A program made the translations under genes and the position numbers. The notes beneath the pieces were generated by a model. The model was not told the origin of the DNA, did no database searches, and worked only from the letters and a program-made list of their open reading frames with translations. 64,000 nt of DNA from Warburgia ugandensis (Eukaryota; Streptophyta; Magnoliopsida; Canellales; Canellaceae): the NCBI GenBank assembly GCA_035236585.1, contig CP141132.1, positions 53,013,880 through 53,077,879 on the forward strand. The letters run 5' to 3'. Of this stretch, positions 10,449 to 22,798 are shown one piece after another. The stretch's first letter is position 1; each line of letters begins with the position of its first letter.

Positions 10449-11900
10449 TGTAAGCTTTAAAATTTACTCAAAAACATGTGAATTAGTATAGTAATTTTCA
10501 CATGAGAGAGGTCGATCCCATGAGGAATCTCATAGGTTTGTATATTGATTGGATCTTATTTAAACCACTTATTCTAGCCAAAGAAAGATTGGATTTGATC
10601 TAAAGTACAAATTTTAATGACATGGAAAAGACAACATGCATGAAATTGAAAACATGAACTAAATGGAAACTTTCTAAAAAGAAATGTCTTGAATAAAATT
10701 AGTAACTTTACTAACTAATATGCATTCATTGAAAGAAACTAATGTAAAATTAGAATGAATTAATTCAGGAAACCTAAACTAAGAAACTTTCTAAACTAAG
10801 AACTTTCTAAAAATAATTTATTTTTAAAAAAAATAAGCATGGAAACTAACTAAACTAATCTAAGATGCAAGCAACTAAACAAAGAAATCTAAACTAGAAT
10901 TAATCAAAGGGATAAGAAATAATTTAAGGAAACACACTCAATCTCCATGCACATGACCCATGGAGTTGTGTGCATGGTTCATGGAGTGGGAAATAGGCTA
11001 GTATGCAAGAAGTGTAAACTAGTGCACATGAAATCTAAGTAAAGCATTAGCTAAATAAACTAAATTGCTTCCTAAGAAATCAAGTAGATAAGATGCATGA
11101 ACCCATGAAAGATGCGCATGAAATATGAAGTAAAAACTATATTGGCATGGTGTGCATGATGCTAAGTTAACTTGAAGCATGGAAAGAGACATGTTGCAAA
11201 CTATTCATGAAGAATAACAATCAAGATTAAAGGTACCTAACATTAGAATCAACCAAGAATATTGCTTCACAAATGTTTGGATTCATTGAAGCGAAAAGTA
11301 CATAAAAAAGTGGCACATATACATAAGATTAAGAACAAAAACTATGTGCACTTTTCAACTATAAATTCAACCCAAAATCTATAATTAAATATATTAAAAT
11401 ACATTTCATTGATTATTAACTTATTCCAAGATAATAATTTGTGAAATCAAAGGGACAAAATCATGAGAAAAAGAGCACGAAGATGGGAACAAACTGGAGC
11501 AAAGATAGATCTCAACTAAGCAAGGAACATGGAAACAATGGAAGGGAAACAAGAATGATTTAAGGCTACTTTTCTCTTGGGTGTCACTACAAGAGGAAAG
11601 AGACCTTAGATCAAGGAAAACTAACCAAGAATACTAGAAACTTGGATGCAACACTCAAAGGAGATATAACCAAGAACTATGCATATAAAAATAAAAGCAA
11701 CAAACAAATAGTCAAAGCAAGAAAAGAACAATGAAACTAACCTGGAACAGTTGAGAAATCAAAAGGAAATGAGCATGAAAAATGCATGATATCTTAAGAA
11801 GAAGAAGCTTAAAGAGAATGTGTCAACAACTTTAAGAAACATCTACAACCTTCCTTTACAAAATCTTAGAATGCTTAGGATCTTATAGATGTTTTGATTT
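10449..11900 (-). mobile_element. Athila-family LTR piece, minus strand
   Basis: Read on the minus strand it contains the same landmarks as the other Athila-family LTRs here: a 'CCTCATGGGATCGACCTC' stretch near the 3' end (10,506-10,530), the 'GGTCATGTGCATGGAGATT'-like zone near 10,950 and the leader word 'GTGACACCCAAGAGAA' near 11,570. The left edge at 10,449 begins TG, as expected for the end of a minus-strand LTR. The U3 side is not recognisable on the right. It is a fossil piece of a solo or truncated LTR. Confidence 0.6.
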
Positions 11901-12055
11901 ATAATTTGATAGGATTCTAACCCTAAAGAATGTGGAAAGATGAGATAAGCAATGGAGGTTAGAACTTACATGGAATTAAGAAACAGGGTGTACATTAAGA
12001 AGTATAAAACTATTGCACTCTAAAGAGGCAAAATTTATGATTTTCCCATGGGTTT
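11901..12055. other. Unassigned spacer
   Basis: No feature recognised between the minus-strand LTR piece and the plus-strand LTR start. Confidence 0.35.
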
Positions 12056-15000
12056 TTTATTAGTGTTTAATTTTGCATAAAAACTTCCAAGCTAGTTACC
12101 CATGTGTTATAACTTATAGGGGTAAAATAGATTTTTGGACAAAATTTGTAACACATGTATGTCTAACCTAAAAGACCAACTTCATGGTCAACCTAAGAAT
12201 CAATCAACATCCTTGTATATCGCAATCCCAATCCTTGAATGTTAATTTAAAATCAAGTAAAAAGAGACTAAGGGTATTAAGCTCATAGGATGCTTTTAGA
12301 CGGACGAGATCTATTATCACCCAGTGGCTTCTAAGCACTGTGGTTATAGTGGGTGACTTAAAATCCAAGTGATTTTCCCACGCCTTCTGTTGATGTTTGC
12401 TGAGGTGTAAATGCCTCTTGATATGAGGATTTGTAATAACCAGTTTAGAGCAAAACCCAACTAGTAAGTAGTAGTCAAATCTAGATAAAAGGATGAGTTG
12501 TCTAGATCTAGGTCTATGAAACTAGAACCCTATACAATATTAAAAGATAAATCAATTCAGCTCGTTAGCAACATACTAGAATTGGTTGTGCTTCTTTTAT
12601 CTTAGAACTAGCAATTACATCGCATCATATAGTTAGTTTTTTTTATTTTTTATATTGTTAAAAAAAGGTACTCATTCATTGTATACAAGGATTTATTTCA
12701 TTATATATAAAGATTGATTATAATGGCCTATCAAGAAGGGGATATATATAGGATGGCTAGTACATTGGATAGGTTATTTTTCTCAAGGTAAGCTACTGAG
12801 TCATATCTATAATCTCAGTACAATAATTACTATGCTTATTCTAAACCACAATATCCCACTTTTGCATGGCCATCTAGCTCCTTATATAGTGATTATTATC
12901 AGGAGCTAGTGAATGCAACCACTGCATTCACATAGCTAAGCAATTTTTTTATCTTGAGACAAATTAACAAGACTATAATGGATGGGCTAGGCATCGTGAA
13001 CAACCATGGTCTTAGGATTACCTACCATACCAGGAAGAACCATCATGGCCCACCCTGATTCGCCCTATCATGATTATTAAGAATATCAAGGTCAACCATC
13101 ATGGGTTCAACTTGCTTAACCTTTTTTAGTACCCGAATGCCACAACAATACTAACCTTGTGAGTCGTTTCCTCTACAGCATGAAGAACCACCATTAGAAG
13201 AGAATGTGTGACAAATTTGTGAAAGAATAGATCAAACCATGGTTGCTATTGAAAAGAGGAATGAGGAAATGAAACGTGAGAGGGAGGAATGGGAAGAGAA
13301 AATGAAACCAATAGGGGAATATACTAAAGGAAACATTGATAAAAAGGAGTGGGGTATTCGAACCAATTGGGGATAATGAAGAGCCATTTATTACTGATAA
13401 GTGGATGGGAATTTCTTATGATCATTCTGAGCCACAAAGTCCACAACCATCCATAGAAAACTCTAACTTATCTCTACTCGAACCATGTCCTCCTTGTTAT
13501 GAGTATGATAAAGAGACTTCCTTTTATGAAGAGTATGAAGCTATACAACCATCTAACCCAAATCCTCTAAATTTGTGTCCCACTCATTTTTATGACTTTG
13601 ATGAAGACACATCCACTGTGGAGGTGAACGAGTTGTTAGATACTATGCTGTTAATGAACACTTCTCAATGACAAGCTAGAGCAGAACCTCCTATTGGGCC
13701 TGAACTTTTGATTGAGCCTTGCAATGTAGAAGACATACCTGATTGGGGCCTACATACCTTATTTGAACATTCACAAGATAGTAATATAGGCCCACTTGAA
13801 ACCTTACCTATGCTAGTTGAAGAGGAAGAAGAAGAATCAATTGATGTGCTAGTCTTACATCAAGCAACTTTAGGGTACACCTTAGAAGATATTAAGGGTT
13901 TAAGCTTCACCATGTCCCTACCTCAAGAACAACCTTTTGAGGAAGTGCAAAGTTAGTTTATAACCCAATTTCAAGACAATGTAAGGAAAATGGAGAAAAA
14001 AGATAATTTGAATACAATGGTCAATGTCATTCCTGAATTTGGTCAAGAAGAGGACCATTCATCTCCATATGGTCCAACAAAATTTAAATCCATGGTAGTA
14101 CACGAAGTCATCATTTTACCACCATCAAAATTTTTAAGGTGGAGGAATTATATTGACTACTTGAAATACTAAAATTGGGGGATCCTCAATATGATTCCCC
14201 AAAACTCAAAGTCGTGGAGGTCTATGGTGTCCTCATGTTACCACCACCAAAAACTTTAATGTGGAGGAAATATATAGACTACAGGGAGATTTTAAAGTCA
14301 CATGAGAAATCTTTCCCATTTCATTGTTAGAGTTAGGATTAGAAAAATTAGGTTAAACTAGTTTAGAATGAGGTTTAGAAAGTTACATTAGTTATAGGCC
14401 TTCTCTGGCCGAAGATGTTAAACTTAGCACTCACGAGGAGGCAACCTAGGGTATGTTAGAAAGTCTTAGTGTTTTGCATTACCCATTTATTATATAGGTG
14501 CCTTATATTTCAAAACCATGAGGATAATGTTTAGTTTAGGTTGGAGGGCATAGAAATGAGATTTCTATGTTTTTCCTGCTTTTTAAAAAATTTTGAATTT
14601 TTTTTAAACATTCCTTTACAAAGATGACAATTTAAATCTTTTGAATATTCAGATATCTTTGAATTTTCACTTATTAATAGAGTTGCATACAATTGGTTCG
14701 CTATTTTATCCTTTTTATAAAGTATTTTATGAAAAATTACACTCAGAATATTAATTGCACAAAATAGAATATAACTTAGAGATTTTGAAGAGGATTTGTG
14801 GAGACTTATAACCCAAGTGAGTTTTGAAACATTCTTCCTTTAGCATTACCTATATTATTTTTTGCTAGTTAGAGCATTAATCCTTTAAAATATTAGCCTT
14901 TTCTTTGTTGGACAAATAACCTTTACCATTGGCCATTTATTTTGGAAGTATGTAGAGAGAATTGAAGAACATCTTAGGAAAAAGTATGAATAATACAATT

Positions 15001-15952
15001 CAAGAGATGGACATCAAAAAGGTTAAAAGGAAGAAAAATTTCAAAAAGGCAATATATAAAGTTAAGTGAAAAGAAGAAGAAGAAGAAGAAGCGATAGCCA
15101 AGAAAAAGAATGTTCACTCTTGTATGAAAAAATGGAAAAGTTGTGAATACACTAACAGAAGACCTTTGCATTTTTTCTTGACAATCTTTGTTTACCTTTA
15201 TACCCATTCTTTTGCTAACCCTTACCTAAGCCTTTGTTTAGTCCTAATAGAAGTCCTAACTTGATCTTATGAGAAGCATGGCTTGGATATAGTTACAAAT
15301 GAGAAGGGAATTTGGTAAAGTGTAACATTCTTGGTAGTTGATATCCATTCAGTAGATCATTATCATTCTTTCTAAGTTATTGTTCTTTTGTATAAAATAT
15401 ATGAGAATTTGGATTTGATGAATAATGTTCTACTCACATATTAATGAGATAATAGACCTTTCTAAGTGACTTCTTTCTGAGTGATAAATATATCTTGTGA
15501 GAATTAAAGTCAAAACATACAATTGGATGGAAATTTAGGTTATATGTGACTTGAAAGCTATAATTATATATTAGCTATAACACACACTCACCTTCCAAAT
15601 TTTAATAGAATAATGGGATATCTTTAGCATAAGGGTAAGATTTTGAACTTTTTTGTTCATCTTTATTAGTAAGCTAAAGTTAAGTTTTTAATATAAGCTA
15701 AATAAAAGAAAAAAATTCTTCTCTTATGAATAAAGGATTTTCATAAAAAATGTTTAGAATTTTGTGGGTATATTCACTTCAAACCCTTAGGAGGCCAAAC
15801 TCGTCCACTAGGAGTAACCAAGGGGTTCAAGGGCTTGTTGCATGTGCTAAATGCAACAGTGAGTACCTACAAAAGTGGCACTTTATATTAGTTTTTATAA
15901 AATAATTTTTTCATGTTTTGTTTAGGAGTAGCAAAATGCTAGTTGGGAGGTG
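12056..15952 (+). mobile_element. Non-autonomous Athila-family element, internal region
   Basis: It begins with a short LTR-start piece (GTGTTTAATTTTGCATAAAA at about 12,061), then leader sequence that parallels the Athila element further right ('AAGCTCATAGGA' and 'CTTAAAATCCAAGTGATTTT' at 12,280-12,375 versus 31,930-32,025). No RT, RNase H or integrase is seen. Instead there are unfamiliar acidic frames (13,336-14,172). The 3' part again follows Athila: 'TTAAACTTAGCACTCACGA' plus 'GAGGCAACCTAGGG' at about 14,417, and a purine-rich tract just before the LTR at 15,953. This is the layout of a large non-autonomous (LARD-like) derivative. It is a broken fossil. Confidence 0.65.
13336..14172 (+). 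pseudogene. Frames of unknown function in non-autonomous element
   Basis: Three consecutive open stretches (13,336-13,671, 13,708-13,956, 13,990-14,172) lie where the autonomous relative carries gag-pol. The product is acidic and rich in Pro, Glu, Ser and Tyr (for example EPCPPCYEYD, LVEEEEEESID) and has no gag, zinc knuckle, protease or RT motif. Near the end a motif of the form V-I-[IL]-L-P-P-[SP]-K-F-L-R-W-R-N-Y is followed about 130 bp later by a diverged DNA copy. I do not recognise the protein. The reading is fossil and interrupted; function is unknown. Confidence 0.45.
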
Positions 15953-18900
15953 TGGTAAGTGTTTAATTTTGCATAAAAACCACCAAAATGGTTTCCTATG
16001 TGTTAAAACTTGCAGGGGTAAAATAGGGTTTTGTGGAAAATTTGAAACACATTCATTTCTGACCTAAAAGACAAAAAATTTGATATTTTGTAGGTTCAAA
16101 GTCTAATTTGAGATAAGCATGTGACTAATCCTATTATTATAGGATATAATCACAAATTTTCACTTTTTATAGGAAGCTAGATGAGGATTCGATGGCCGAG
16201 ATCATTTGGGATAGTAATGGAAGATTAAGATCATAAGATCAAGTCAAAGCATCAAAGTCATCGCTTTAACATGAGATCAATGGTGTAATTCATATTAAGA
16301 TCACTTTATGATGGAATGGAAGGGGTCAAAGGTGGGCAAAGTGGGCCCATGCACAAGACATGCAAAGTCCACCACCTTTGCATGGGTTTCGCTTTAGCAA
16401 CGTAACCAAATTCAAGCCATGAACAAGGTGACAAGCTAAGGAGCCTATCCAGCCACAAAAGCCAAGAATTTGAGCCATCAAACTAAGCTATGAAAGCCCT
16501 AAAGCCAGTCATGAAGTCAAGCCAATGGAGCTCCCAATGTTAGCCATCAAGCCACATGAACCAAGCGACATGGAAGGCCATGATTGGAGGAGAATCCAAA
16601 TAATTATACTTGGGATTTATGGGGATATTTCGAAGATAATTGAGGGAAAAAATCACTAGGATAAGGTTGCATGTGGACCAACAGGAAGAAGACACTCCAT
16701 TTTATTGTTTTCTCATGTTTTTCCCACTTTTTTTGCACTTCCCAACTAATTGCTAAGCACACTATGAATTTTACTTTATATTCAAGAGTACTATCTTTCT
16801 AAAATATTCCCACCGTCCTAAATTTCCATTCCAACCATCCAACCAATCCCCACTTCTTAGGAAAATACCTAACTAATCACTTTTTTTCTACCTCACCTCT
16901 CCCCTAGGATTTCCTTTAGAAAGCAACCATCCTATATAAAATATTGGAAGGGCTTTCGTGTAGAATAAAACCTTTTTGGAGAAGGGCAGAACACCCTCCA
17001 AAGAAGGAGGTGTCTCCACCCTTCTTCCCTCCAATGCTCCTCAATGCCTCCTCCCTTGAGTTTCCTTCCCCTTTTATGTGTTTTTCGCATAGTACTAGCA
17101 CTAGTTGATGTTGTTTTTCCTTTCTCTTAGCTTCTTTTCTTTGGTTTTCTCTTGGGTTCTAACTACAAGTTAGCTGAAATTTGTTTAGTGTTGTTAGAAG
17201 GTTTTTTATATGTAATTGAAATCAACTTTCTAGCCTTGTAAGAGTGCATAATTTTTGGATTTGTATGTGTTCAAGCGCACTCTAAATTGATGCATTTTGA
17301 CATTCAATAAATAAAGCTCTTTGAGGATTATTGTTTATGCTTGAATTCCAGTAGATTTATACTTTAGTTTTGAAAGTTATCTTGCATTAAAAGTGATTGT
17401 CAAGTTGATTTCCATGCCTTGTTTGAATTGAGTTCACAAATACCATGTTACTGGAATTTTTTCTATTCAATATCTATGCTTAGTTTTTGCAGCTTAATCA
17501 TCTTATTTATTTGAATCCTTAGGAACTCATTGAGATTTTTAGGCAGTTTGTTAAGTACCATGATGAGATTGGGTGTTAGTTTGGTGTAAATTCATTAATT
17601 TAGGCCATTTTTTGAATGCATGAACCATGCACATGATCCCAAGCATGGTACTAGGGTGAAATCTCTTTGATGATTTCTTTGTTTAGTTGGTAAATCTTAG
17701 TGTAGAAGTAGTTAATTCATTGTTTACATCTTAGTTTAGTTGTAGAAAGTTGCTCAATTGATTTTTTTAGAAAGTTTCATTTTTTATTAAGTTTTAGATT
17801 AGGAAAGCTTCTATTTTAAGTAGTTTGTTTAAATTTATTTGCTTAGTTTAGTTCATTCTAATTTTGCTATAGTTGTTGTTGTTTTAAATAAAACTCACAA
17901 GTGTAAAAATTATTTGCAATATAGTACGCTAGTGAGGTCGACTCCATGAGAAGTTGAACTAATGTGATGTTAGTGGTCCCTACTTTAAACTATCTACCCT
18001 AGCCAAAATTCGAAAGATATTCTTAACCTAAACTAGAATTGAAAATTACCACATGAAATTAGAAACTAAACAAAAATAAGAAACATGCTAAATTGAAAAC
18101 TTTTTTAAAACATGCACTTTTTAAGATTAAAACTTTCCTGAATTAAAAACTTCTAATTTTATAACTTTGCTAACTAAAAACTTTCCTAAGGTGAAACTTT
18201 ACTAAAATGAAATTTAGCAACTTTCCTAAACTAACTTTTCTAAACATGAAATCAACAATTAATCTAATGAAAACATGCTTTAACAAACTACTTTCCAAAT
18301 CATACAAAACTAAGAAAACTAAGCAGCCAAATCAACTATTTTAGCAAGTATGACAAAATTAATTACTTTCAAGATGCAAACTAATGGAATCTAACTGTAG
18401 CTAAATAAGAGAAATATGGGAAAAATTACCACTAAAAAATAATGAAAGGAAAACTACCCAAGCATGATGCATGTAACCATGGAATGGTATTCATGATTCA
18501 TTGGATAGGAGTGGATTTAATCAGCTACTTTGGAAACCTAAGCATGCAATCTTATTCTAACCTTAACTAAGATATCTGATAATCTATTTGGGATATTGAA
18601 AAATCAAGTGAACATGAGTTGTATGGTGCTGGAAATTAACATAAACCATTCATGAAAAGAAATTTCAATAGCATGGTAATTGAATCATTCAATGAATGGA
18701 ACATGTAAAACATGGAATTAATTACTTCTAATGCAATCAAACATTCAATAGCAAAGATAATTGGTAGATGGACATAAACATGAATAAAAAATTCCAACTA
18801 ACTTTATTGAATCACAACAAAAGTTCTTCAACATAATACCCCATGCATGTAATCCAAATCTGAAATTTAAATTCTATTACATTGATGTGTACTTAATCTT

Positions 18901-20772
18901 AATCAATCCCTAATTGATTCCTTCTTCAATTGTTTCAACATTCACTCATGAACTACCATGCTTGAAATCAAGGGGAAATCCTGTAGAACACTAAGGCAAC
19001 AACCATTGGAACTCAAGCAAACAAAGCTGGAAATCAAGAGGGCTAAAAGAGAACAAAGATGCAATGAAAAGTAAAGACAAAAACTAGATTCAAGATGACT
19101 TCTCTTGGATGTCACTTGAAGTGAAAACCATCCTTGAATCTTAGCTTTAAAAATAAGGAAAGAGAGGAAAATAAGGGAAACTAGCATGGAAAGAGGTAAA
19201 TTCCAGCAAAGAGAACAAGGAAGCCAACCAAGCTTCAAAGATGAATAAAGCACCCCAAAAATCCTAGTTTGAACACTTGAGGAAGAAGCACACACCTTAG
19301 AAGGGAGTAGCAGCACCCAAGGAGCCCACAAAACAAAGGAAAAAAGAGAGGAGAATGAGCTATAGGAAGAGGGATTCCTCCTCCCTAATGGAGGAGGCAT
19401 CTTTTTCCTAAGTGGGAAAAGTTCATTTGCTTGGATTTTTGCTGGGCTTTTATGCTTTTTCTCCTATTTTTTCTATGATGCCATAATTCTAAGAGTGGTA
19501 AGGATCAAATCATGTCAATTTGAATTGCTAGGATAGGGGAAAGGTTAGGATGTTCAAAAGAGGAAGTGGCTGGATGGTGGCTGTCTTAAGGAACGGGAGT
19601 AGGTAGAAGATGCAACCCTTTTAGGAATGGGGCATCTCCCCCATTCCAATATCATTGAAACTCATGTAGTTTAGGAAAGTGGGTGGGAATGAGATGGAAA
19701 AGAGATGGAGGGTGTGTGGTGGAGAATTTTGGTTGGTTGGGGTTTCATAAGAGGTGGAATGTGGTAGAGTTTTGGAAAGATGCAACTCTAAAATGGAAAT
19801 TCATCATGCATCTTAAGGGTGAGGTGAAAATTGACAAAAAAGTGGAGAAGAGTGACAAAAATACTAAAAATAAAATGCTCTTATCCCATTGGTCCACATG
19901 GCATCTTATTCTAATAAGATTTCCCTTAATTATCTTCAAAATATCTCATGGATAATCTTCTTGAACATCCTCAAATCCTAGCCTTCCATTTAGCTTAGCT
20001 TGATGGCTTAGATGGCTAACTTTGAAGGCTCCATTGGTTAGGCTTCATGTCTAGATTTGGAAGCTTTTTATGCTTGACTTCTGGGTTGTCTTGACTCCTT
20101 GGCTTGCCACCATCTCTCATGGCTTATATGACTTAAGTGGCTTCCACGCAAAGGTGGTGGGAATGCATGGCTTATAAGATGATCTTGGCCTTTGGTTTCA
20201 TGTTGAAGTGATGATTTTTAGGCTTTGACTCGATCTTTTGATCTTAATATTCAATTTCATCTTGATTGATCTTGGTCATTGGATCACCATCTTAATTCCT
20301 ACAAAAAGTGAAAACCCTAATTAAATCTTAGAAAAACATGATTAATCACATACTTACCTTGGATTAGCTTCCAGACCTATAAATATCAAACTTTTGGGTT
20401 ATTAGGTCAAAAATGCATGTGTTATGAAATTTGGTTTAAAAACCCTAATTTAACCTATAAGTTGTAGCACATGGGTAACTAATATGATGATTTTTATAAA
20501 AATTAAACACTTATCAATATTTTTCTTTTATTGCATGCATATTAGTTAAGTTAATTTTCTAATTCCATTGTTTAGTTTATTTCATGCATTTTTTATTTTC
20601 ATGTTAATTTAATTCTTTAGTCCAAGTCTAATCCAATTCTTTGGCTAGGCTAAGTACAATAAGGACCACTAATATCATAACTATTTGATTCTTCATGAGA
20701 TCAACCTCCATTGCCTGAATTATTATACCAATTCATGTGCTTGTGAGTTTAACTTAAAAATCACAACATGTT
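15953..20772 (+). mobile_element. Athila-family LTR, split by a nested solo LTR
   Basis: The LTR starts TGGTAAGTGTTTAATTTTGC after a purine-rich tract and runs to about 17,873, then resumes at about 20,522 ('GCATGCATATTAGTTAAGTT') and ends near 20,772, directly before a primer-binding site. The two parts line up with consecutive parts of the uninterrupted LTR at 29,438-31,125 and 42,602-45,308. Excluding the nested LTR its length is about 2.2 kb. Landmarks include 'GATGGCCGAGATC' near 16,190. The purine tract on the left and PBS on the right mean it borders two internal regions, as in tandem LTR arrays. Confidence 0.75.
17874..20516 (-). mobile_element. Solo Athila-family LTR nested in another LTR
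   Basis: A 2.64-kb minus-strand LTR. On the minus strand it begins TGATAAGTGTTTAATTTTTA (ending at 20,516) and ends ...CACTTGTGAGTTTTATTTAA then AACAACAACA (17,874). The host LTR continues on both sides, and the flanks ATAGT (17,869-17,873) and ATATT (20,517-20,521) form a 5-bp target duplication with one difference. No internal region is attached, so it is a solo LTR left by LTR-LTR recombination. Confidence 0.8.
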
Positions 20773-20773
20773 T

Positions 20774-20792
20774 TTGGCGCTGTTGATGGAGA
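20774..20792 (+). promoter_or_regulatory. Primer-binding site, tRNA-Asp type
   Basis: TTTTTGGCGCTGTTGATGGA (from 20,770) closely follows the LTR end and resembles TGGCGCCGTTGCCGGGGA, the tRNA-Asp PBS used by Athila/Tat elements, with a few differences. Confidence 0.7.
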
Positions 20793-21447
20793 ATCGTGAT
20801 GGCTTGTGTAGTGTGGATGCCTTAGATTATGTACCTCTAATCTAGGTTTTGGGTGCATTAGTTTAGGATTTTCATCATTTTTTTTCATTCTAATTGCCAT
20901 ATTTTCCTTAGACATAATTTTTTGACTTTTGTGTGAGGAAAATTGGCAAGGGAGTAGCAATGCTCATGTGCGCCATGTCTTCATCAACATAGATTAGGTT
21001 TTTATTGGTTTTTTAGATTAGGATTTGAGTGAAATTGTAGTGAGGCCAATTGTAATTTTGATTTTATTTAATTTTTAAATGATTGAAATAATATGAAGCA
21101 AGTGTGGGGTATGGTCACCCACACTTGATCATCATCTAATCCCTCACTGTGAGGAATCTTCACCTAAATTTTAATTTTTAGGATAAAGTGCATTTAATAT
21201 AGAATTGCATTTGTGATGATAGTATAAATCATATAGATTAGGGTGATGCACTAATATATGTTGCATAATACTTAGGATTGCTGTATTAGTTCAAGCACCT
21301 ATTTAACAAAGGCTAGCCTGAGCTTGGCTACAATCAAAGAAAATGTTGCATGGTTATAGTGTTCCATCTAGTAAGGTGCTTGAACCTTTGTTAAAATGAA
21401 AAACTAATTATGAGGGTGATGCACATCCTCTAAGAGGAGTGTGCACT
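20793..21447 (+). mobile_element. Athila-family leader, partial
   Basis: This stretch parallels 31,126-31,700 of the larger Athila element in order: 'TCTAGGTTTTGGGTGCATTAG', 'GTGTGGGGTATGGTCACCCA' then 'CACACTTGATCATCATC', 'GCATTTAATATAGAATTGC', and the 'ACTAATATATGTTGCATAAT' to 'TATTTAACAAAGGCTAGCCT' section. It carries no coding frame. The leader is interrupted by the inverted TRIM-like composite at 21,448, and the rest of this copy is not clearly recognisable on the far side. Confidence 0.65.
21443..21447. repeat. Target-site duplication of composite (left)
   Basis: GCACT here is repeated at 23,369-23,373. Five base pairs is the usual length for LTR-element integration. Confidence 0.8.
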
Positions 21448-21702
21448 TGACACACCCCACCCACCGTGGGGTCCACAGTAACAATATTGTCCACTTTGGG
21501 CCAGGGCCCGCACGGCTTTATTCTCATCCTGGCTTCCTAGGGTAAAACGCATTGTTACTGTGAGAGACCGAAGTCTCGGCCACTCCTGGCCCATCACCTT
21601 CCCCCTAGCGGTACCTCCCGTGTTCCTCCTCAGACTATCTTGGGTCCCCTCACAAGGCCAACCCTCAAGCCATCTTGGCACGGTTCGCCGTGTCGGGTTC
21701 CA

Positions 21703-21714
21703 GCTCTGATACCA
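21703..21714 (-). promoter_or_regulatory. PBS-like site, beta unit
   Basis: Reverse complement of TGGTATCAGAGC, next to a TGTGTGACA-type unit end on its 5' side on the minus strand. Confidence 0.75.
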
Positions 21715-21846
21715 TTTTGTCACACACCCCCCGGAGGGGGTCCACAGTGGCGATATTGTCCCGTACAGGCCCGGTGGGACCCACCGGTTTTGTTTCTCCC
21801 CCTCTCAGGGGAAAACGCGTTGACACTGTGAGAGGCGTTCCTGCCC

Positions 21847-21887
21847 CTTATAACTCAGGCCCATCACCCCCCTAGCCGATGTGGGAC
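21847..21887 (-). promoter_or_regulatory. USE plus TATA pair (U-snRNA-type promoter motif), minus strand
   Basis: On the minus strand GTCCCACATCG (21,877-21,887) is followed after 23 bases by TTATAAG (21,847-21,853). RTCCCACATCG is the Upstream Sequence Element of plant snRNA genes; a USE-TATA gap near 24 is typical of polymerase III (U6-type) genes, a longer gap of polymerase II types. Promoter activity is inference. Confidence 0.55.
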
Positions 21888-22052
21888 TAACTCTCCTGCG
21901 TCCCGCCCTTAGACCATCTTGGGTCCCCTCACAAGGCCAACCCTCAGGCCATCTTGGCGCGGTAGCCATCTCCCGCCTACGGGACACACGCCCCTGTGTG
22001 TCACCACACGAGCGACGGTGCGGCTAGCCACCCACCCTCGGGGTCGGGGTTT

Positions 22053-22065
22053 GGCTCTGATACCA
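22053..22065 (-). promoter_or_regulatory. PBS-like site, alpha unit
   Basis: Reverse complement of TGGTATCAGAGCC between two minus-strand units. Confidence 0.75.
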
Positions 22066-22233
22066 TTTGTTGCCACCCCGTCGGGCCCACAACAATGATA
22101 TTGTCCCGTGCGCACGCGCACGGGTTTTGGTTCTCCCCCGCGTCCAGGGGAAAAGGCCTCATTCCTGTTATCAGAGATACGCAGAGGACAATATTGTTAC
22201 TGTGGACCCCATGGTGGGTGGGGTGTGTCAAAA

Positions 22234-22246
22234 TGGTATCAGAGCC
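22234..22246 (+). promoter_or_regulatory. PBS-like site, alpha unit
   Basis: TGGTATCAGAGCC follows GGGGTGTGTCA with three A residues between, the normal LTR end to PBS spacing. Confidence 0.8.
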
Positions 22247-22411
22247 AAACCCCGACCTCGAGGGTGGGTGGCTAGCCGCACCGTCGCTCATGTGGTGACA
22301 CACGGGGGCGTGTGTCCCGTAGGCAGGAGATGGCTACCGCGCTAAGATGGCCTGAGGGTTGGCCTTGTGAGGGGACCCAAGATGGTTTGAGGGCAGGACG
22401 CAGGAGAGTTA

Positions 22412-22454
22412 GTCCCACATCGGCTAGGAGGGGTGATGGTCTGTGGGTTATAAG
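22412..22454 (+). promoter_or_regulatory. USE plus TATA pair (U-snRNA-type promoter motif)
   Basis: GTCCCACATCG (22,412-22,422), 25 bases, then TTATAAG (22,448-22,454). A TTTT run, a possible polymerase III stop, lies about 30 bp further on near 22,488. Confidence 0.55.
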
Positions 22455-22515
22455 GGGGGTTCTCTCCCTTCACAACAATGAGGCCTTTTCCCCTGGATGC
22501 GGTGGTGTGTCAAAA

Positions 22516-22527
22516 TGGTATCAGAGC
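22516..22527 (+). promoter_or_regulatory. PBS-like site, beta unit
   Basis: TGGTATCAGAGC following GGTGTGTCAAAA. Confidence 0.75.
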
Positions 22528-22785
22528 TAGAACTCGACACGGCGAACCGTGCCAAGATGGCTTGAGGGTTGGCCTTGTGAGGGGACCCAAGATAGTCTGA
22601 GGAGGAACACGGGAGGTACCGCTAGGGGGAAGGTGATGGGCCAGGAGTGCCCGAGACTTCGGTCTCTCATAGTAACAATGCGTTTTACCCTGAGAAGCCA
22701 GGGTGAGAACAAAGCCATGCGGGCCCCGGCCCAAAGTGGACAATATTGTTACTGTGGACCCCACGGTGGGTGGGGTGTGTCAAAA

Positions 22786-22798
22786 TGGTATCAGAGCC
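22786..22798 (+). promoter_or_regulatory. PBS-like site, alpha unit
   Basis: TGGTATCAGAGCC following GGGGTGTGTCAAAA. Confidence 0.8.

Noticed and set aside
18942-19400. A 152-codon minus-strand frame rich in Ser, Leu and Phe
   Set aside because: It lies wholly within the R/U5 part of the nested solo LTR, has no recognised motif and is not conserved in the sister LTRs.
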